Part shown: in pieces, positions 23,576 to 31,996 of the stretch
How the letters are laid out: each line of letters begins with the position of its first letter
Numbering within the stretch: position 1 is the first letter of the stretch
NCBI GenBank assembly: GCA_001263235.1
Contig: LGRD01000013.1
Span: 62,001 to 126,000 of the forward strand
Source: Methylibium sp. NZG
Lineage (GTDB): Bacteria > Pseudomonadota > Gammaproteobacteria > Burkholderiales > Burkholderiaceae_C
DNA: 64,000 nucleotides
Direction: 5' to 3'
Made by a program: the position numbers and the translations under genes
The notes under the pieces: generated by a model
Told to the model about the DNA's origin: nothing
The model's database searches: none
The model's input: the letters and a program-made list of their open reading frames with translations, nothing else

Positions 23576-24607
23576 ATGAGCGCACCCGGCCCGCCGCTGG
23601 TGGTGGTGTTCAACATCGGCGCCGGCCACGGGCAGGCCGACGACCTGCGCGCCTTGCTGCAAGGCGGCTGCGCCGCAGCCGGGCGCACGCTGCACCTGCT
23701 GGAGGTGCAAGACCCGCGACGGCTGGGCGACATCGCACGCGGGGCCGTGGCGCAGGCGCAGCAGTGCGGTGGCGTGGTGGTCGCGGCGGGCGGCGACGGC
23801 ACCATCAACGCCGTGGCGCAAGCCACCCTCGGCAGCGGCTGCGCGTTCGGCGTGCTGCCGCAGGGCACCTTCAACTACTTCAGCCGCACGCACGGCATCC
23901 CGTCGGACCCCGCCGACGCGCTGCAGGTCGTCCTGGACGGCCACCGCCAGCCGGCGCAAGTGGGGCTGGTGGGTGGGGCGGGGCGCGGGGCGGCAGGCGC
24001 GTCGGGCGGTGAGCGCGTGTTCCTCGTCAACGCCAGCCTGGGCCTGTACCCGCAACTGCTGGAAGAGCGCGAAGAGTGGAAGCGCCAGTTCGGCCGCAGC
24101 CGCGCGGTGGCTTTCGGCGCCGGGCTGGCCACGCTGATGCGCGGCCACCGCAGCCTGCGCCTGCGGGTGGAAAGCCAAGGCCAGACGCGCGAGCTGCGCA
24201 CGCCCACGCTGTTCGTCGGCAACAACGCCTTGCAATTGGAGCAACTGGGTTTGCCCGAGGCACAGGCCGTCGAGGCGGGCTGCCTGGCGGCGATTGCGCT
24301 GCGCCCGGTGGGCCGCTTCAAGATGCTCGGGCTGCTGTGGCGCGGCGCGTTCGGCCGCCTGGGCGAAGCCGACGAGCTGATCCACATCGCCACCAGCGAG
24401 CTCACGGTTCGGCTGGGGCGCCGGCTGGGGCGCCTGGGCTCGCAACGCATCAAGGTGGCAACCGACGGCGAGGTGACGCGCATGCTGCTGCCGCTGACTT
24501 TTCGCGTTGCACCGCAGGCGCTGGACCTGCTGCGCCCGCCGGTGCCCACGCCCACGCGCGAACCCGGGCCCGCGCAGGAGGCACCGCCGCAGGAGCCCAT
24601 CGCGTGA
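23576..24607 (+). CDS. Diacylglycerol/lipid kinase family protein (YegS/DagK-like)
   Basis: This 343-aa protein has an N-terminal DAGK catalytic domain with the nucleotide-binding motif AAGGDGTINAV and the following GVLPQGTFNYFSR (about 62-105). The family phosphorylates diacylglycerol, sphingoid bases or related lipids. The C-terminal half is the beta-sandwich typical of YegS/BmrU proteins, ending in a Pro-rich tail. The ATG at 23576 follows a 177-nt gap. It is translationally coupled to the phosphoesterase that follows. The lipid substrate cannot be read from sequence. Confidence 0.85.
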   Translation: MSAPGPPLVVVFNIGAGHGQADDLRALLQGGCAAAGRTLHLLEVQDPRRLGDIARGAVAQAQQCGGVVVAAGGDGTINAVAQATLGSGCAFGVLPQGTFNYFSRTHGIPSDPADALQVVLDGHRQPAQVGLVGGAGRGAAGASGGERVFLVNASLGLYPQLLEEREEWKRQFGRSRAVAFGAGLATLMRGHRSLRLRVESQGQTRELRTPTLFVGNNALQLEQLGLPEAQAVEAGCLAAIALRPVGRFKMLGLLWRGAFGRLGEADELIHIATSELTVRLGRRLGRLGSQRIKVATDGEVTRMLLPLTFRVAPQALDLLRPPVPTPTREPGPAQEAPPQEPIA

Positions 24608-25395
24608 CGCTGCTGTTGCAGGTCTCAGACCCGCACTTCGGCACGGAGCGCGCGCCCGTCGTCCACGCGCTGGTGCGCTTCGCGCACTCATTGAAGCCCG
24701 ACGTGCTGCTGCTCTCGGGTGACATCACGCAACGCGCAACGCGCGCGCAGTTCGCCGCGGCGCGGGCCTTCGTCGATCGGCTGCACGTGCCGCGCTGCGT
24801 CGCCGTGCCGGGCAACCACGACATCCCGCTGTGGCACCTGCCGCTGCGCATGCTGCGGCCCTATGCACGCTACCGCGCTGCCTTCGGCGCAGAACTGGAG
24901 CACACGTTGCAGACCGACGACCTGCTGCTGCTGGCCCTGAACACCACGCGCTGGTGGCGGCATGAGGACGGCGAACTGTCGGCGGCGCAGATCGAACGCA
25001 CCGCCGAGCGCATCGCGCAGGCGCGGCCCGGCCAGCGGCGTGTGGTGATGGTGCATCAGCCGCTGGCGGTCACGCAGCCCGAGGACGACAACAACCGCCT
25101 GCACGGCCACGCCGAGGCGTTGCGGGCGTGGGGCGCGGCTGGGGTGGACCTGATCGTCGGCGGGCACATCCACCTGCCGTTCGTGTTGCCGCTGGCCGGC
25201 GGCGGCTGGGCGGTGCAGGCCGGCACGGCAGTGAGCAGCCGGGTGCGCGACGGCGCAGGCAACTCGGTGAACGTGATCCGCATCGACGCCGCTGCGAGCG
25301 AACGCGCGGTGGTCGAGCGCTGGGACCACGACGCGGCGCAGGGCGACTTCGTGCTGCGACAAGCGCACCGCCTGCAGGCGCCGCCGCGCGGCTGA
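24604..25395 (+). CDS. Calcineurin-like metallophosphoesterase
   Basis: The 263-aa enzyme shows the full set of metal ligand motifs: SDPHFG, LLLSGDITQ, VPGNHDIP, MVHQPL and GGHIHLPF. The start is the GTG at 24604, overlapping the lipid-kinase stop (GTGA). It resembles cAMP phosphodiesterase/CpdA and UDP-diacylglucosamine-hydrolase-like proteins. Coupling to a lipid kinase suggests a phospholipid or phospho-headgroup substrate, but that is inference. Confidence 0.88.
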   Translation: MTLLLQVSDPHFGTERAPVVHALVRFAHSLKPDVLLLSGDITQRATRAQFAAARAFVDRLHVPRCVAVPGNHDIPLWHLPLRMLRPYARYRAAFGAELEHTLQTDDLLLLALNTTRWWRHEDGELSAAQIERTAERIAQARPGQRRVVMVHQPLAVTQPEDDNNRLHGHAEALRAWGAAGVDLIVGGHIHLPFVLPLAGGGWAVQAGTAVSSRVRDGAGNSVNVIRIDAAASERAVVERWDHDAAQGDFVLRQAHRLQAPPRG

Positions 25396-25534
25396 TTCGC
25401 GCGGTCGATGGCGGGTCGTCACGAGTCATCAGCGTCGGCTCGGGCGACGCGAATGGCCGTGCGCCGCCGGGCTCGGCACGCTTCAACGCGACCGGTAGCG
25501 AGGATCCATCCAACGGGTAAACCCGTCTGCCGGT

Positions 25535-25600
25535 ATGCACCGAAATGCCGCAAGAATGCACCGATAACATGCAATCGAGCGCCAGGATGGTATGCAATCG
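25535..25600. promoter_or_regulatory. Array of ATGCA direct repeats upstream of the GntR gene
   Basis: Two copies of ATGCACCGA (25535-25543, 25556-25564) and two of ATGCAATCG (25569-25577, 25592-25600) lie in the 280-nt gap before the regulator gene. This local sequence is less GC-rich than its surroundings. The array is a plausible operator for the GntR protein encoded just downstream, which would then control itself and the racemase/transport genes. Confidence 0.5.
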
Positions 25601-25675
25601 GCCAACTTTTCGCGTGCAAACCCTGTGGGAACCGCCTCGGGGCGCCTGGCACGCAGACTGCAAGCAGCTCGACCC

Positions 25676-26443
25676 ATGAGCCGCCCGAGCACTCCGTTGC
25701 GCGCCCGCCCGGCCAAGGGTGTGCGCCCCACCCCGCCCAGCGATGCCGAGATCCACGAACACCTGTTCGACGCGCTGCTCGACCAGCGCCTGGCCCCCGG
25801 CACGCGGCTGCGCGAGGACGAACTGGGGCAGGCCTTCGGCGTGTCGCGCACGCGCATCCGGCAGGTGCTGATCCGCCTGGCGAGCGAGCAACTCGTGACG
25901 CTCGTGCCGAATGCGGGTGCGCGCGTGGCCGAGCCCACGCCCGACGAAGCGCGCGAGGTGTTCGAGGCGCGCGCGCTGATCGAGCCGGTGCTGCTGGCCG
26001 GCTTCGTGGCGCGCGCCACCGGTGCCGACCAGCGCGCGCTGCATGCGTGGATCGTCGACGAAGAGCGTGCCCGCGCGGCCGGTGAGCGGCACGACGCCAT
26101 CCGCATGGCCGGCGGTTTTCACCTGCACATCGCACAGCATGCTGGCAACGCCACGCTGGCGCGCGTGTTGCGGCCGCTCGTGTCGCGCACGTCGCTCGTG
26201 CTCGTGCGCTACGGGCCGCAAGAGATCCGCGAACTCGCCCACCAGGGTGCGGGCCGCGCGGTTTGCGACTGCACCGAACACCGCACCATCCTGGCTGCGG
26301 TCAAGCTGCGCGACGCCGCCGCCGCCGGCCGCGCGATGGTGCAGCACCTGGCGCGCCTGCGCACGCAGCTGGTGTTCGACGCCACCACGCGCGCAGCGCC
26401 CGGCCTGGCCGAGCTGCTCGGCCTGCAAGGCGCGGCGGGCTGA
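25676..26443 (+). CDS. GntR-family (FadR/FCD subfamily) transcriptional regulator
   Basis: The 255-aa protein has an N-terminal winged helix (DQRLAPGTRLREDELGQAFGVSRTRIRQVLIRL) and a C-terminal all-helical FCD ligand domain. Candidate metal/ligand His residues occur in FHLHIAQHAGN and TEHRTIL. The start ATG at 25676 is preferred to one at 25592, which lies inside the putative operator. It heads a same-strand cluster of racemase, ABC transporter and amidase genes and probably senses the transported compound. Confidence 0.9.
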   Translation: MSRPSTPLRARPAKGVRPTPPSDAEIHEHLFDALLDQRLAPGTRLREDELGQAFGVSRTRIRQVLIRLASEQLVTLVPNAGARVAEPTPDEAREVFEARALIEPVLLAGFVARATGADQRALHAWIVDEERARAAGERHDAIRMAGGFHLHIAQHAGNATLARVLRPLVSRTSLVLVRYGPQEIRELAHQGAGRAVCDCTEHRTILAAVKLRDAAAAGRAMVQHLARLRTQLVFDATTRAAPGLAELLGLQGAAG

Positions 26444-26469
26444 CAGTCATCAGGACGCCGCTCACAAAC

Positions 26470-27393
26470 ATGCGCACGCTGCTGATCGTCAACCCCAACA
26501 CCAGCACCGCTGTGAGCACGCAGTTGCTGGCGGTGGCGCAGCGTGCCGGCGCTGCATGGCCGGGCGTCGGCGTGCAGGTGGCCGCGGCACGGTTCGGGCC
26601 GCGCTACATCACCGGCGAGGTGGGCGCGGCGGTGGCCGGTCATGCGGCGCTCGATGCTTACGCAGCCTATGTGCACGCAGCCCCGCACGCATCGGGTGGG
26701 CTCGTGCAGAAAGTTGCGCAGACGACTGCGCCGTCGCACACGCACACGCAGCCGCAGCCGCATGCGCGCACACCCGCGGCCGTGCTGCTCGGTTGCTTCG
26801 GCGACCCGGGCCTGTTCGCGCTGCGCGCGCTGAGCCCGGCGCCGGTGCTGGGCCTGGCCGAAGCGGCCATGCGTGCGGCAGCGTTGGGCGGGCCGTTCGT
26901 GGTGGTGACCGGCGGGCCCGCGTGGGTGCCGATGCTGCACCGCCTGGCCGATGCGCTGGCGTTGCCGGCGCCGATGTGCGGCGTGCAAACCGTGGACCGC
27001 AGCGGTGGCGAACTCGCTGCCGACCCGCAAGCCGCCGCGCCGTTGCTGGCTGAGGCCGCGCGCCAGGCGCTGCTGCGCTGGCCGCAGGCGCAGCAGGTGC
27101 TGCTGGGCGGCGCGGGCCTGGCCGGCCTGGCTGAACCCGTGGCGGCGCTGTTGGGCCGGCCCGTGCTGTGCAACGTTAAGTTGGCGTTGCACGCTGCGTT
27201 CGAGGCTGCCGCGGGTGCGAGCGCGGGCCGCGCGTTGGCAACGCACGCCACCACCTCCACCACCGGCACTGCCGCTGCCACGACTGCCGCCACCGCCGCC
27301 TTCCCCACCACCGCCACGGCGGAGCCCGGCCCATGGAACGGCCTGTCTCCGGAACTGTCGTCGTCGTTGTTGTTCACCCCTGCCGCAAGCTGA
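26470..27393 (+). CDS. Asp/Glu/hydantoin racemase family protein lacking the second catalytic Cys
   Basis: The N-terminus MRTLLIVNPNTSTAVSTQL and the first active-site motif LLGCFGDPGL identify the Asp/Glu/hydantoin racemase superfamily. The second motif, normally GCAG, reads LLGGAGLAGL here, so the second catalytic cysteine is absent. The 307-aa length exceeds the roughly 240 aa family norm because of a His/Pro/Thr insert (SHTHTQPQPHARTP) and a Thr/Ala-rich C-terminal tail. With one Cys it may act as a decarboxylase- or isomerase-like enzyme rather than a two-base racemase, or be impaired. It lies 26 nt after the GntR gene. Confidence 0.82.
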   Translation: MRTLLIVNPNTSTAVSTQLLAVAQRAGAAWPGVGVQVAAARFGPRYITGEVGAAVAGHAALDAYAAYVHAAPHASGGLVQKVAQTTAPSHTHTQPQPHARTPAAVLLGCFGDPGLFALRALSPAPVLGLAEAAMRAAALGGPFVVVTGGPAWVPMLHRLADALALPAPMCGVQTVDRSGGELAADPQAAAPLLAEAARQALLRWPQAQQVLLGGAGLAGLAEPVAALLGRPVLCNVKLALHAAFEAAAGASAGRALATHATTSTTGTAAATTAATAAFPTTATAEPGPWNGLSPELSSSLLFTPAAS

Positions 27394-27467
27394 AGTCCGT
27401 GCCTGGCACATCACTTGCGAGCTTTGTTCACCTCAAGTCAGCCACGTTCAACCAGGAGAGAGAGTCC

Positions 27468-29129
27468 ATGCCGCACTTCAACCCCGTCCGTCGCATCGCC
27501 GCCGCGGCCGCCACCACCGTCGCCCTGGGCCTGCTGGCCACGTCACTGCCGGCCCATGCGCAAGAGAAGGTGCTGCGCATCGCGATGACCGCCGCCGACA
27601 TCCCGCGCACGCTCGGCCAGCCCGACCAGGGCTTCGAGGGCAACCGCTTCACCGGCATCCCGATGTACGACGCGCTCACGCAGTGGGACTTGTCCAAAGC
27701 CGACGCCCCCAGCGTGCTCGTCCCCGGCGTGGCGCTGTCTTGGCAGGTCGATGCGGCCGACAAGACCAAGTGGACGTTCAAGCTGCGCCCCGGCGTGAAG
27801 TTTCATGACGGCAGCGCGTTCAACGCCGACGCCGTGGTGTGGAACGTGCGCAAGGTGCTCGACAAGGACGCGCCGCACTTCGACGCCAGCCAGGTTGGCG
27901 TGACCGCCAGCCGCATGCCCACGCTGCGCACCGCCACCAAGGTCGACGACCTGACGGTGCAACTGACCACCAGCGAGCCTGATGCCTTCTTGCCGCTGAA
28001 CCTGACCAACCTGTTCATGGCCAGCCCGGCTCACTGGCAGAAGAAGTTCGACGCTGCCGCCGGCGCCACACCGGCCGACAAAGCCAAGGCCGCGTGGACC
28101 GCCTTCGCCGCCGACGCCTCGGGCAGCGGCCCCTTCAAGATGGCGCGCTTCGTGCCGCGCGAGCGGCTGGAGATGGTCGCCAACAAGACGTATTGGGACC
28201 CGAAACGCACGCCCAAGATCGACCGCGTGGTGATGCTGCCGATGCCCGAGGCGAACGCGCGCACCGCGGCACTGCTGTCGGGCCAGGTCGACTGGATCGA
28301 GGCGCCCGCACCCGACGCGATGGGCACCATTCAAAGCCGCGGCCACAAGATCTACTTCAACCAGCAGCCGCACGTGTGGCCGTGGCAGCTCAGCTTTGCC
28401 GAAGGCTCGCCGTGGCTCGACAAGCGTGTGCGCCACGCCGCCAACCTGTGCGTCGACCGGCTGGGCATGATGAAGCTGCTCGGCGGCATGATGGCGCCGC
28501 CCAAGGGCACGGTGCCGCCCGGCCACCCGTGGTGGGGCAACCCGAAGTTCGACATCCGCTACGACGTGCCCGCGGCGCAGAAGCTCATGGCCGAGGCCGG
28601 CCACAGCGCCGCCAAGCCGCTGAAGGTGAAGGTGCAGATCAGCGCCAGCGGCTCCGGCCAGATGCAGCCGCTGCCGATGAACGAGTTCGTGCAGCAGAGC
28701 CTGAAGGCCTGCTACTTCGACGTGCAGTTCGACGTGATCGAATGGAACACGCTGTTCACCAACTGGCGCAAGGGCGCGAAAGACCCGTCGGCCAATGGCG
28801 CGAACGCGATCAACGTGAGCTACGCGGCGATGGACCCGTTCTTCGCGATGGTGCGCTTCACCAGCACCAAGACCTTCCCGCCGGTGAGCAACAACTGGGG
28901 CTACTTCGGCAACCCGGAGTTCGACAAGTTGATTGCCGACGCGCGTACCAGCTTCGACGACAAAGCGCGCGACGCAGCGCTGGCCAAGCTGCACGCCCGC
29001 ATCGTCGAAGAAGCGCCGTTCGTGTGGATCGCGCACGACGTGGGCCCGCGCGCCATGACGGCCAAGGTCAAGGGCGTGGTGCAACCGCGCAGCTGGTTCA
29101 TCGACATCGCGCCGATGTCGATCGAGTGA
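27468..29129 (+). CDS. ABC transporter substrate-binding protein, family 5 (peptide/opine/nickel type)
   Basis: This periplasmic solute receptor of 553 aa has a Sec signal peptide ending LPAHA-QEK near residue 31. SBP family 5 features follow: WTFKLRPGVKFHDGSAFNADAVVWN, a GSGPFKMARFVPRERLEM block and a C-terminal AARDAALAKLHARIVEEAPFVW-like helix (DAALAKLHARIVEEAPFVW). An AGGAGAG at 27453-27459 precedes the ATG at 27468. It heads a complete importer operon. The ligand is unknown; context suggests a ureide- or amide-like compound. Confidence 0.93.
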   Translation: MPHFNPVRRIAAAAATTVALGLLATSLPAHAQEKVLRIAMTAADIPRTLGQPDQGFEGNRFTGIPMYDALTQWDLSKADAPSVLVPGVALSWQVDAADKTKWTFKLRPGVKFHDGSAFNADAVVWNVRKVLDKDAPHFDASQVGVTASRMPTLRTATKVDDLTVQLTTSEPDAFLPLNLTNLFMASPAHWQKKFDAAAGATPADKAKAAWTAFAADASGSGPFKMARFVPRERLEMVANKTYWDPKRTPKIDRVVMLPMPEANARTAALLSGQVDWIEAPAPDAMGTIQSRGHKIYFNQQPHVWPWQLSFAEGSPWLDKRVRHAANLCVDRLGMMKLLGGMMAPPKGTVPPGHPWWGNPKFDIRYDVPAAQKLMAEAGHSAAKPLKVKVQISASGSGQMQPLPMNEFVQQSLKACYFDVQFDVIEWNTLFTNWRKGAKDPSANGANAINVSYAAMDPFFAMVRFTSTKTFPPVSNNWGYFGNPEFDKLIADARTSFDDKARDAALAKLHARIVEEAPFVWIAHDVGPRAMTAKVKGVVQPRSWFIDIAPMSIE

Positions 29130-29157
29130 CCCTGCGCGACCACGGTTCGCACCGCCC

Positions 29158-30111
29158 ATGATCGCCTTCCTGCTGCGCCGCATCGTCTACACGCTGCCGA
29201 TCATGGCCGGCGTGGCGCTGGTGTGTTTTGCGCTCGTGCACCTGGCGCCGGGCGACCCGCTGGTGTCCATCCTGCCGCCCGACGCCAGCGCGGACTTGCA
29301 GGCGCAACTGCGCACGCTCTACGGTTTCGACCGCAGCCTGCCGGAGCAGTTTTTCACCTGGGTGTGGCGGGCGGTGCAGGGCGATCTGGGCACCAGCATC
29401 GCCAGCAACCGGCCGGTGGCCACCGAGGTGATGACGGCGGTGGTCAACACGCTGCGCCTGGCGGTGGTGGCCACGCTGATCGGCTTTTTCTTCGGCTGCC
29501 TGTTCGGCTTCGTGGCGGGCTACTTCCGCAACAGCTGGCTCGACCGCGGCGCCTCGCTGCTGAGCGTGCTGGGCGTGAGCGTGCCGCACTACTGGCTGGG
29601 CATGGTGCTGGTGATTGTGTTCGCCGCACAGCTCAACTGGCTGCCGGCCACCGGTGCCGGCCCGGGCGGCAGCGACAACTGGGCCTGGGACTGGGCGCAC
29701 ATTCAGCACATGCTGCTGCCGGCGATCACGATGAGCGTGATCCCGATGGGCATCGTCGCGCGCACGGTGCGGGCGCTGGTGGCGGAAATCTTGGCGCAGG
29801 AGTTCGTGGTCGGCCTGCGCGCCAAGGGGCTCACGCATTTGGGCGTGTTCCGCCACGTCGTCAAGAACGCCGCGCCGACGGCGCTGGCGGTGATGGGGCT
29901 GCAACTCGGCTACCTGCTGGGCGGCAGCATCTTGATCGAAACGGTGTTCGCGTGGCCGGGCACCGGCTTCTTGCTCAACAGCGCAATCTTCCAGCGCGAC
30001 CTGCCGCTGCTTCAAGGCACGATCCTCGTGCTGGCGATGTTCTTCGTCGTGCTCAACGTCATCGTCGACATCATCCAGTCGCTGCTCGACCCGAGGATTG
30101 CCAGATCATGA
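29158..30111 (+). CDS. ABC transporter permease, DppB/OppB type
   Basis: This 317-aa inner-membrane permease has a typical N-terminus (MIAFLLRRIVYTLPIMAGVAL), an LAPGDPLVSILPPDAS loop, six hydrophobic segments and the EAA-like cytoplasmic loop containing AEILAQEFVVGLRAKGL. It begins 28 nt after the binding-protein gene, and its stop overlaps the next permease start (ATGA). Confidence 0.94.
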   Translation: MIAFLLRRIVYTLPIMAGVALVCFALVHLAPGDPLVSILPPDASADLQAQLRTLYGFDRSLPEQFFTWVWRAVQGDLGTSIASNRPVATEVMTAVVNTLRLAVVATLIGFFFGCLFGFVAGYFRNSWLDRGASLLSVLGVSVPHYWLGMVLVIVFAAQLNWLPATGAGPGGSDNWAWDWAHIQHMLLPAITMSVIPMGIVARTVRALVAEILAQEFVVGLRAKGLTHLGVFRHVVKNAAPTALAVMGLQLGYLLGGSILIETVFAWPGTGFLLNSAIFQRDLPLLQGTILVLAMFFVVLNVIVDIIQSLLDPRIARS

Positions 30112-30986
30112 GCACTGCAATCTTGCCAACGCCTGTGAGGGCCGAGCCCTCGCGCGGCTACTGGGCCGGCACCGCACTGCGCTTCAGGCGCGACCCGGTG
30201 GCGCTGTTTGCGCTCGCGGTGGTGCTGGTGCTGTTTTCGATGGCGCTGTTCGGCATGTGGATCGCGCCGGCCGACCCGATGCAGTCGTCGATGCTGTCGC
30301 GCCTGAAACCCATCGGCACCGACGGCCACCCGCTGGGCACCGACGAACTCGGCCGCGACATGCTGTCGCGCCTGATCGTCGGCGCGCGCCTGAGCCTGTT
30401 CATGGGCATCACGCCGGTGGTGCTGGCGTTCTTCATCGGCACCGCCATCGGCTTGCTGGCGGGCTACGCGGGCGGCGCCACCAACACCGTGATCATGCGC
30501 ACGATCGACGTGTTCTACGCTTTCCCCAGCGTGCTGCTGGCGATTGCGCTGAGCGGCGCGTTGGGCGCGGGCATCGGCAACGCGCTGCTGTCGCTCACCA
30601 TCGTGTTCATCCCACCGATCGCGCGCGTGGCCGAGAGCGTGACCACGCAGGTGCGCGGGCGCGACTACGTGGAGGCCGCGCGCGCCAGCGGCGCCGACGC
30701 CTTCACGATCGTGCGCGTGCACGTGCTGGGCAACGTGCTGGGGCCGATCTTCGTCTACGCCACCAGCCTGATCGCGGTGAGCATGATCCTGGCGAGCGGC
30801 CTGAGCTTTCTCGGCCTGGGCGTCAAGCCGCCCGAGCCCGAGTGGGGCCTGATGCTCAACACGCTGCGCACCGCGATCTACGTGCAACCGTGGGTGGCCG
30901 CGCTGCCGGGGGTGATGATCTTCATCACCTCCATCGCCTTCAACCTGCTGAGCGACTCGCTCCGCGCTGCGATGGACGTCAAGTGA
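30108..30986 (+). CDS. ABC transporter permease, DppC/OppC type
   Basis: The second permease (292 aa) has the DppC-type hallmark HPLGTDELGRDMLSRLIVGARLSL after the first membrane helix and the EAA loop RGRDYVEAARASGAD. It is coupled upstream to the DppB-type gene by a 4-nt overlap and downstream to the ATPase by a 1-nt TGATG overlap. Confidence 0.94.
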   Translation: MSTAILPTPVRAEPSRGYWAGTALRFRRDPVALFALAVVLVLFSMALFGMWIAPADPMQSSMLSRLKPIGTDGHPLGTDELGRDMLSRLIVGARLSLFMGITPVVLAFFIGTAIGLLAGYAGGATNTVIMRTIDVFYAFPSVLLAIALSGALGAGIGNALLSLTIVFIPPIARVAESVTTQVRGRDYVEAARASGADAFTIVRVHVLGNVLGPIFVYATSLIAVSMILASGLSFLGLGVKPPEPEWGLMLNTLRTAIYVQPWVAALPGVMIFITSIAFNLLSDSLRAAMDVK

Positions 30987-31996
30987 TGCAACCACTTCTG
31001 ACGATCCAGGGCCTCGTCAAACACGTCCCGCTGAAGAAGGACGTGCTCGGCAGTGGCGGCGGCGTGGTGCGCGCGGTCGATGGCGTGGACTTTTCGGTGA
31101 TGCCGGGCGAGACGCTCGGCGTGGTGGGCGAAAGCGGCTGCGGCAAGAGCACCACCGCGCGGCTGCTGATGCATTTGATCGAGCCGACGGCCGGTGAGGT
31201 GGTCTTCGACGGCAAACCCGTCGGCAGCCGCGACCTGCCGTTGAAGGAATACCGCCGCCAGGTGCAGATGGTCTTCCAGGACAGCTACGCCAGCCTGAAC
31301 CCACGCCTGACGATCGAAGACAGCATCGCCTTCGGCCCGCAGGTGCACGGCGTGCCCGCGCGCGAGGCGGCCGAACGTGCGCACACGCTGCTGGCCAAGG
31401 TGGGCCTGGAGCCGGCGCGTTTTGCCGAGCGCTACCCGCACGAGCTGTCGGGCGGCCAGCGCCAGCGCGTCAACATCGCTCGTGCCCTCGCGCTGCAGCC
31501 GCGCGTGGTGATCCTCGATGAAGCGGTGTCGGCGCTCGACAAGAGCGTCGAAGCGCAGGTGCTGAACCTGCTGCTCGATTTGAAGGAAGAGTTCGGCCTG
31601 ACGTACGTCTTCATCAGCCACGACCTGAACGTGGTGCGCTTCGTCAGCGACCGGGTGATGGTGATGTACCTCGGCGAGGTGGCCGAGTTGGGTGCTGCCG
31701 AAGCGCTGTTCGAGGCGCCGCGGCACCCGTACACCAAGGCGTTGCTGTCCAGCATGCCGAGCATGGACCCCGACCACCGCACGCTCGTGGCGCCGCTCGC
31801 GGGCGACCCGCCCAACCCGATCAACCCGCCGTCGGGTTGCCGCTTCCACCCCCGCTGCCCGCGCGCGGAAGCCGTGTGCGGGCAGCGTGCGCCAACGCGC
31901 CACGGTATCGCCACCGGCGGCGTGGCATGCCTGATGCACGAGCCGGGCAGCGGCCACACGGCTGCAGCGGCGAGCGCGGTGAAGGAGGCTGCATGA
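30986..31996 (+). CDS. ABC transporter ATP-binding protein, OppF/DppF type
   Basis: The 336-aa ATPase carries Walker A GESGCGKSTT, signature ELSGGQRQRVNIARAL, Walker B VVILDEAVSALD and an H-loop ISHDLN. The C-terminal oligopeptide-transporter extension holds the Cys motif CRFHPRCPRAEAVC. In this signature the usual DEP(T/V)SALD reads DEAVSALD, so the Walker B is followed by Ala in place of Pro. Confidence 0.93.
   Translation: MQPLLTIQGLVKHVPLKKDVLGSGGGVVRAVDGVDFSVMPGETLGVVGESGCGKSTTARLLMHLIEPTAGEVVFDGKPVGSRDLPLKEYRRQVQMVFQDSYASLNPRLTIEDSIAFGPQVHGVPAREAAERAHTLLAKVGLEPARFAERYPHELSGGQRQRVNIARALALQPRVVILDEAVSALDKSVEAQVLNLLLDLKEEFGLTYVFISHDLNVVRFVSDRVMVMYLGEVAELGAAEALFEAPRHPYTKALLSSMPSMDPDHRTLVAPLAGDPPNPINPPSGCRFHPRCPRAEAVCGQRAPTRHGIATGGVACLMHEPGSGHTAAAASAVKEAA

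Noticed and set aside
25592-25675. Longer GntR start at ATG 25592
   Set aside because: This ATG is part of the ATGCAATCG repeat array thought to be the operator; the wHTH domain needs no such extension.
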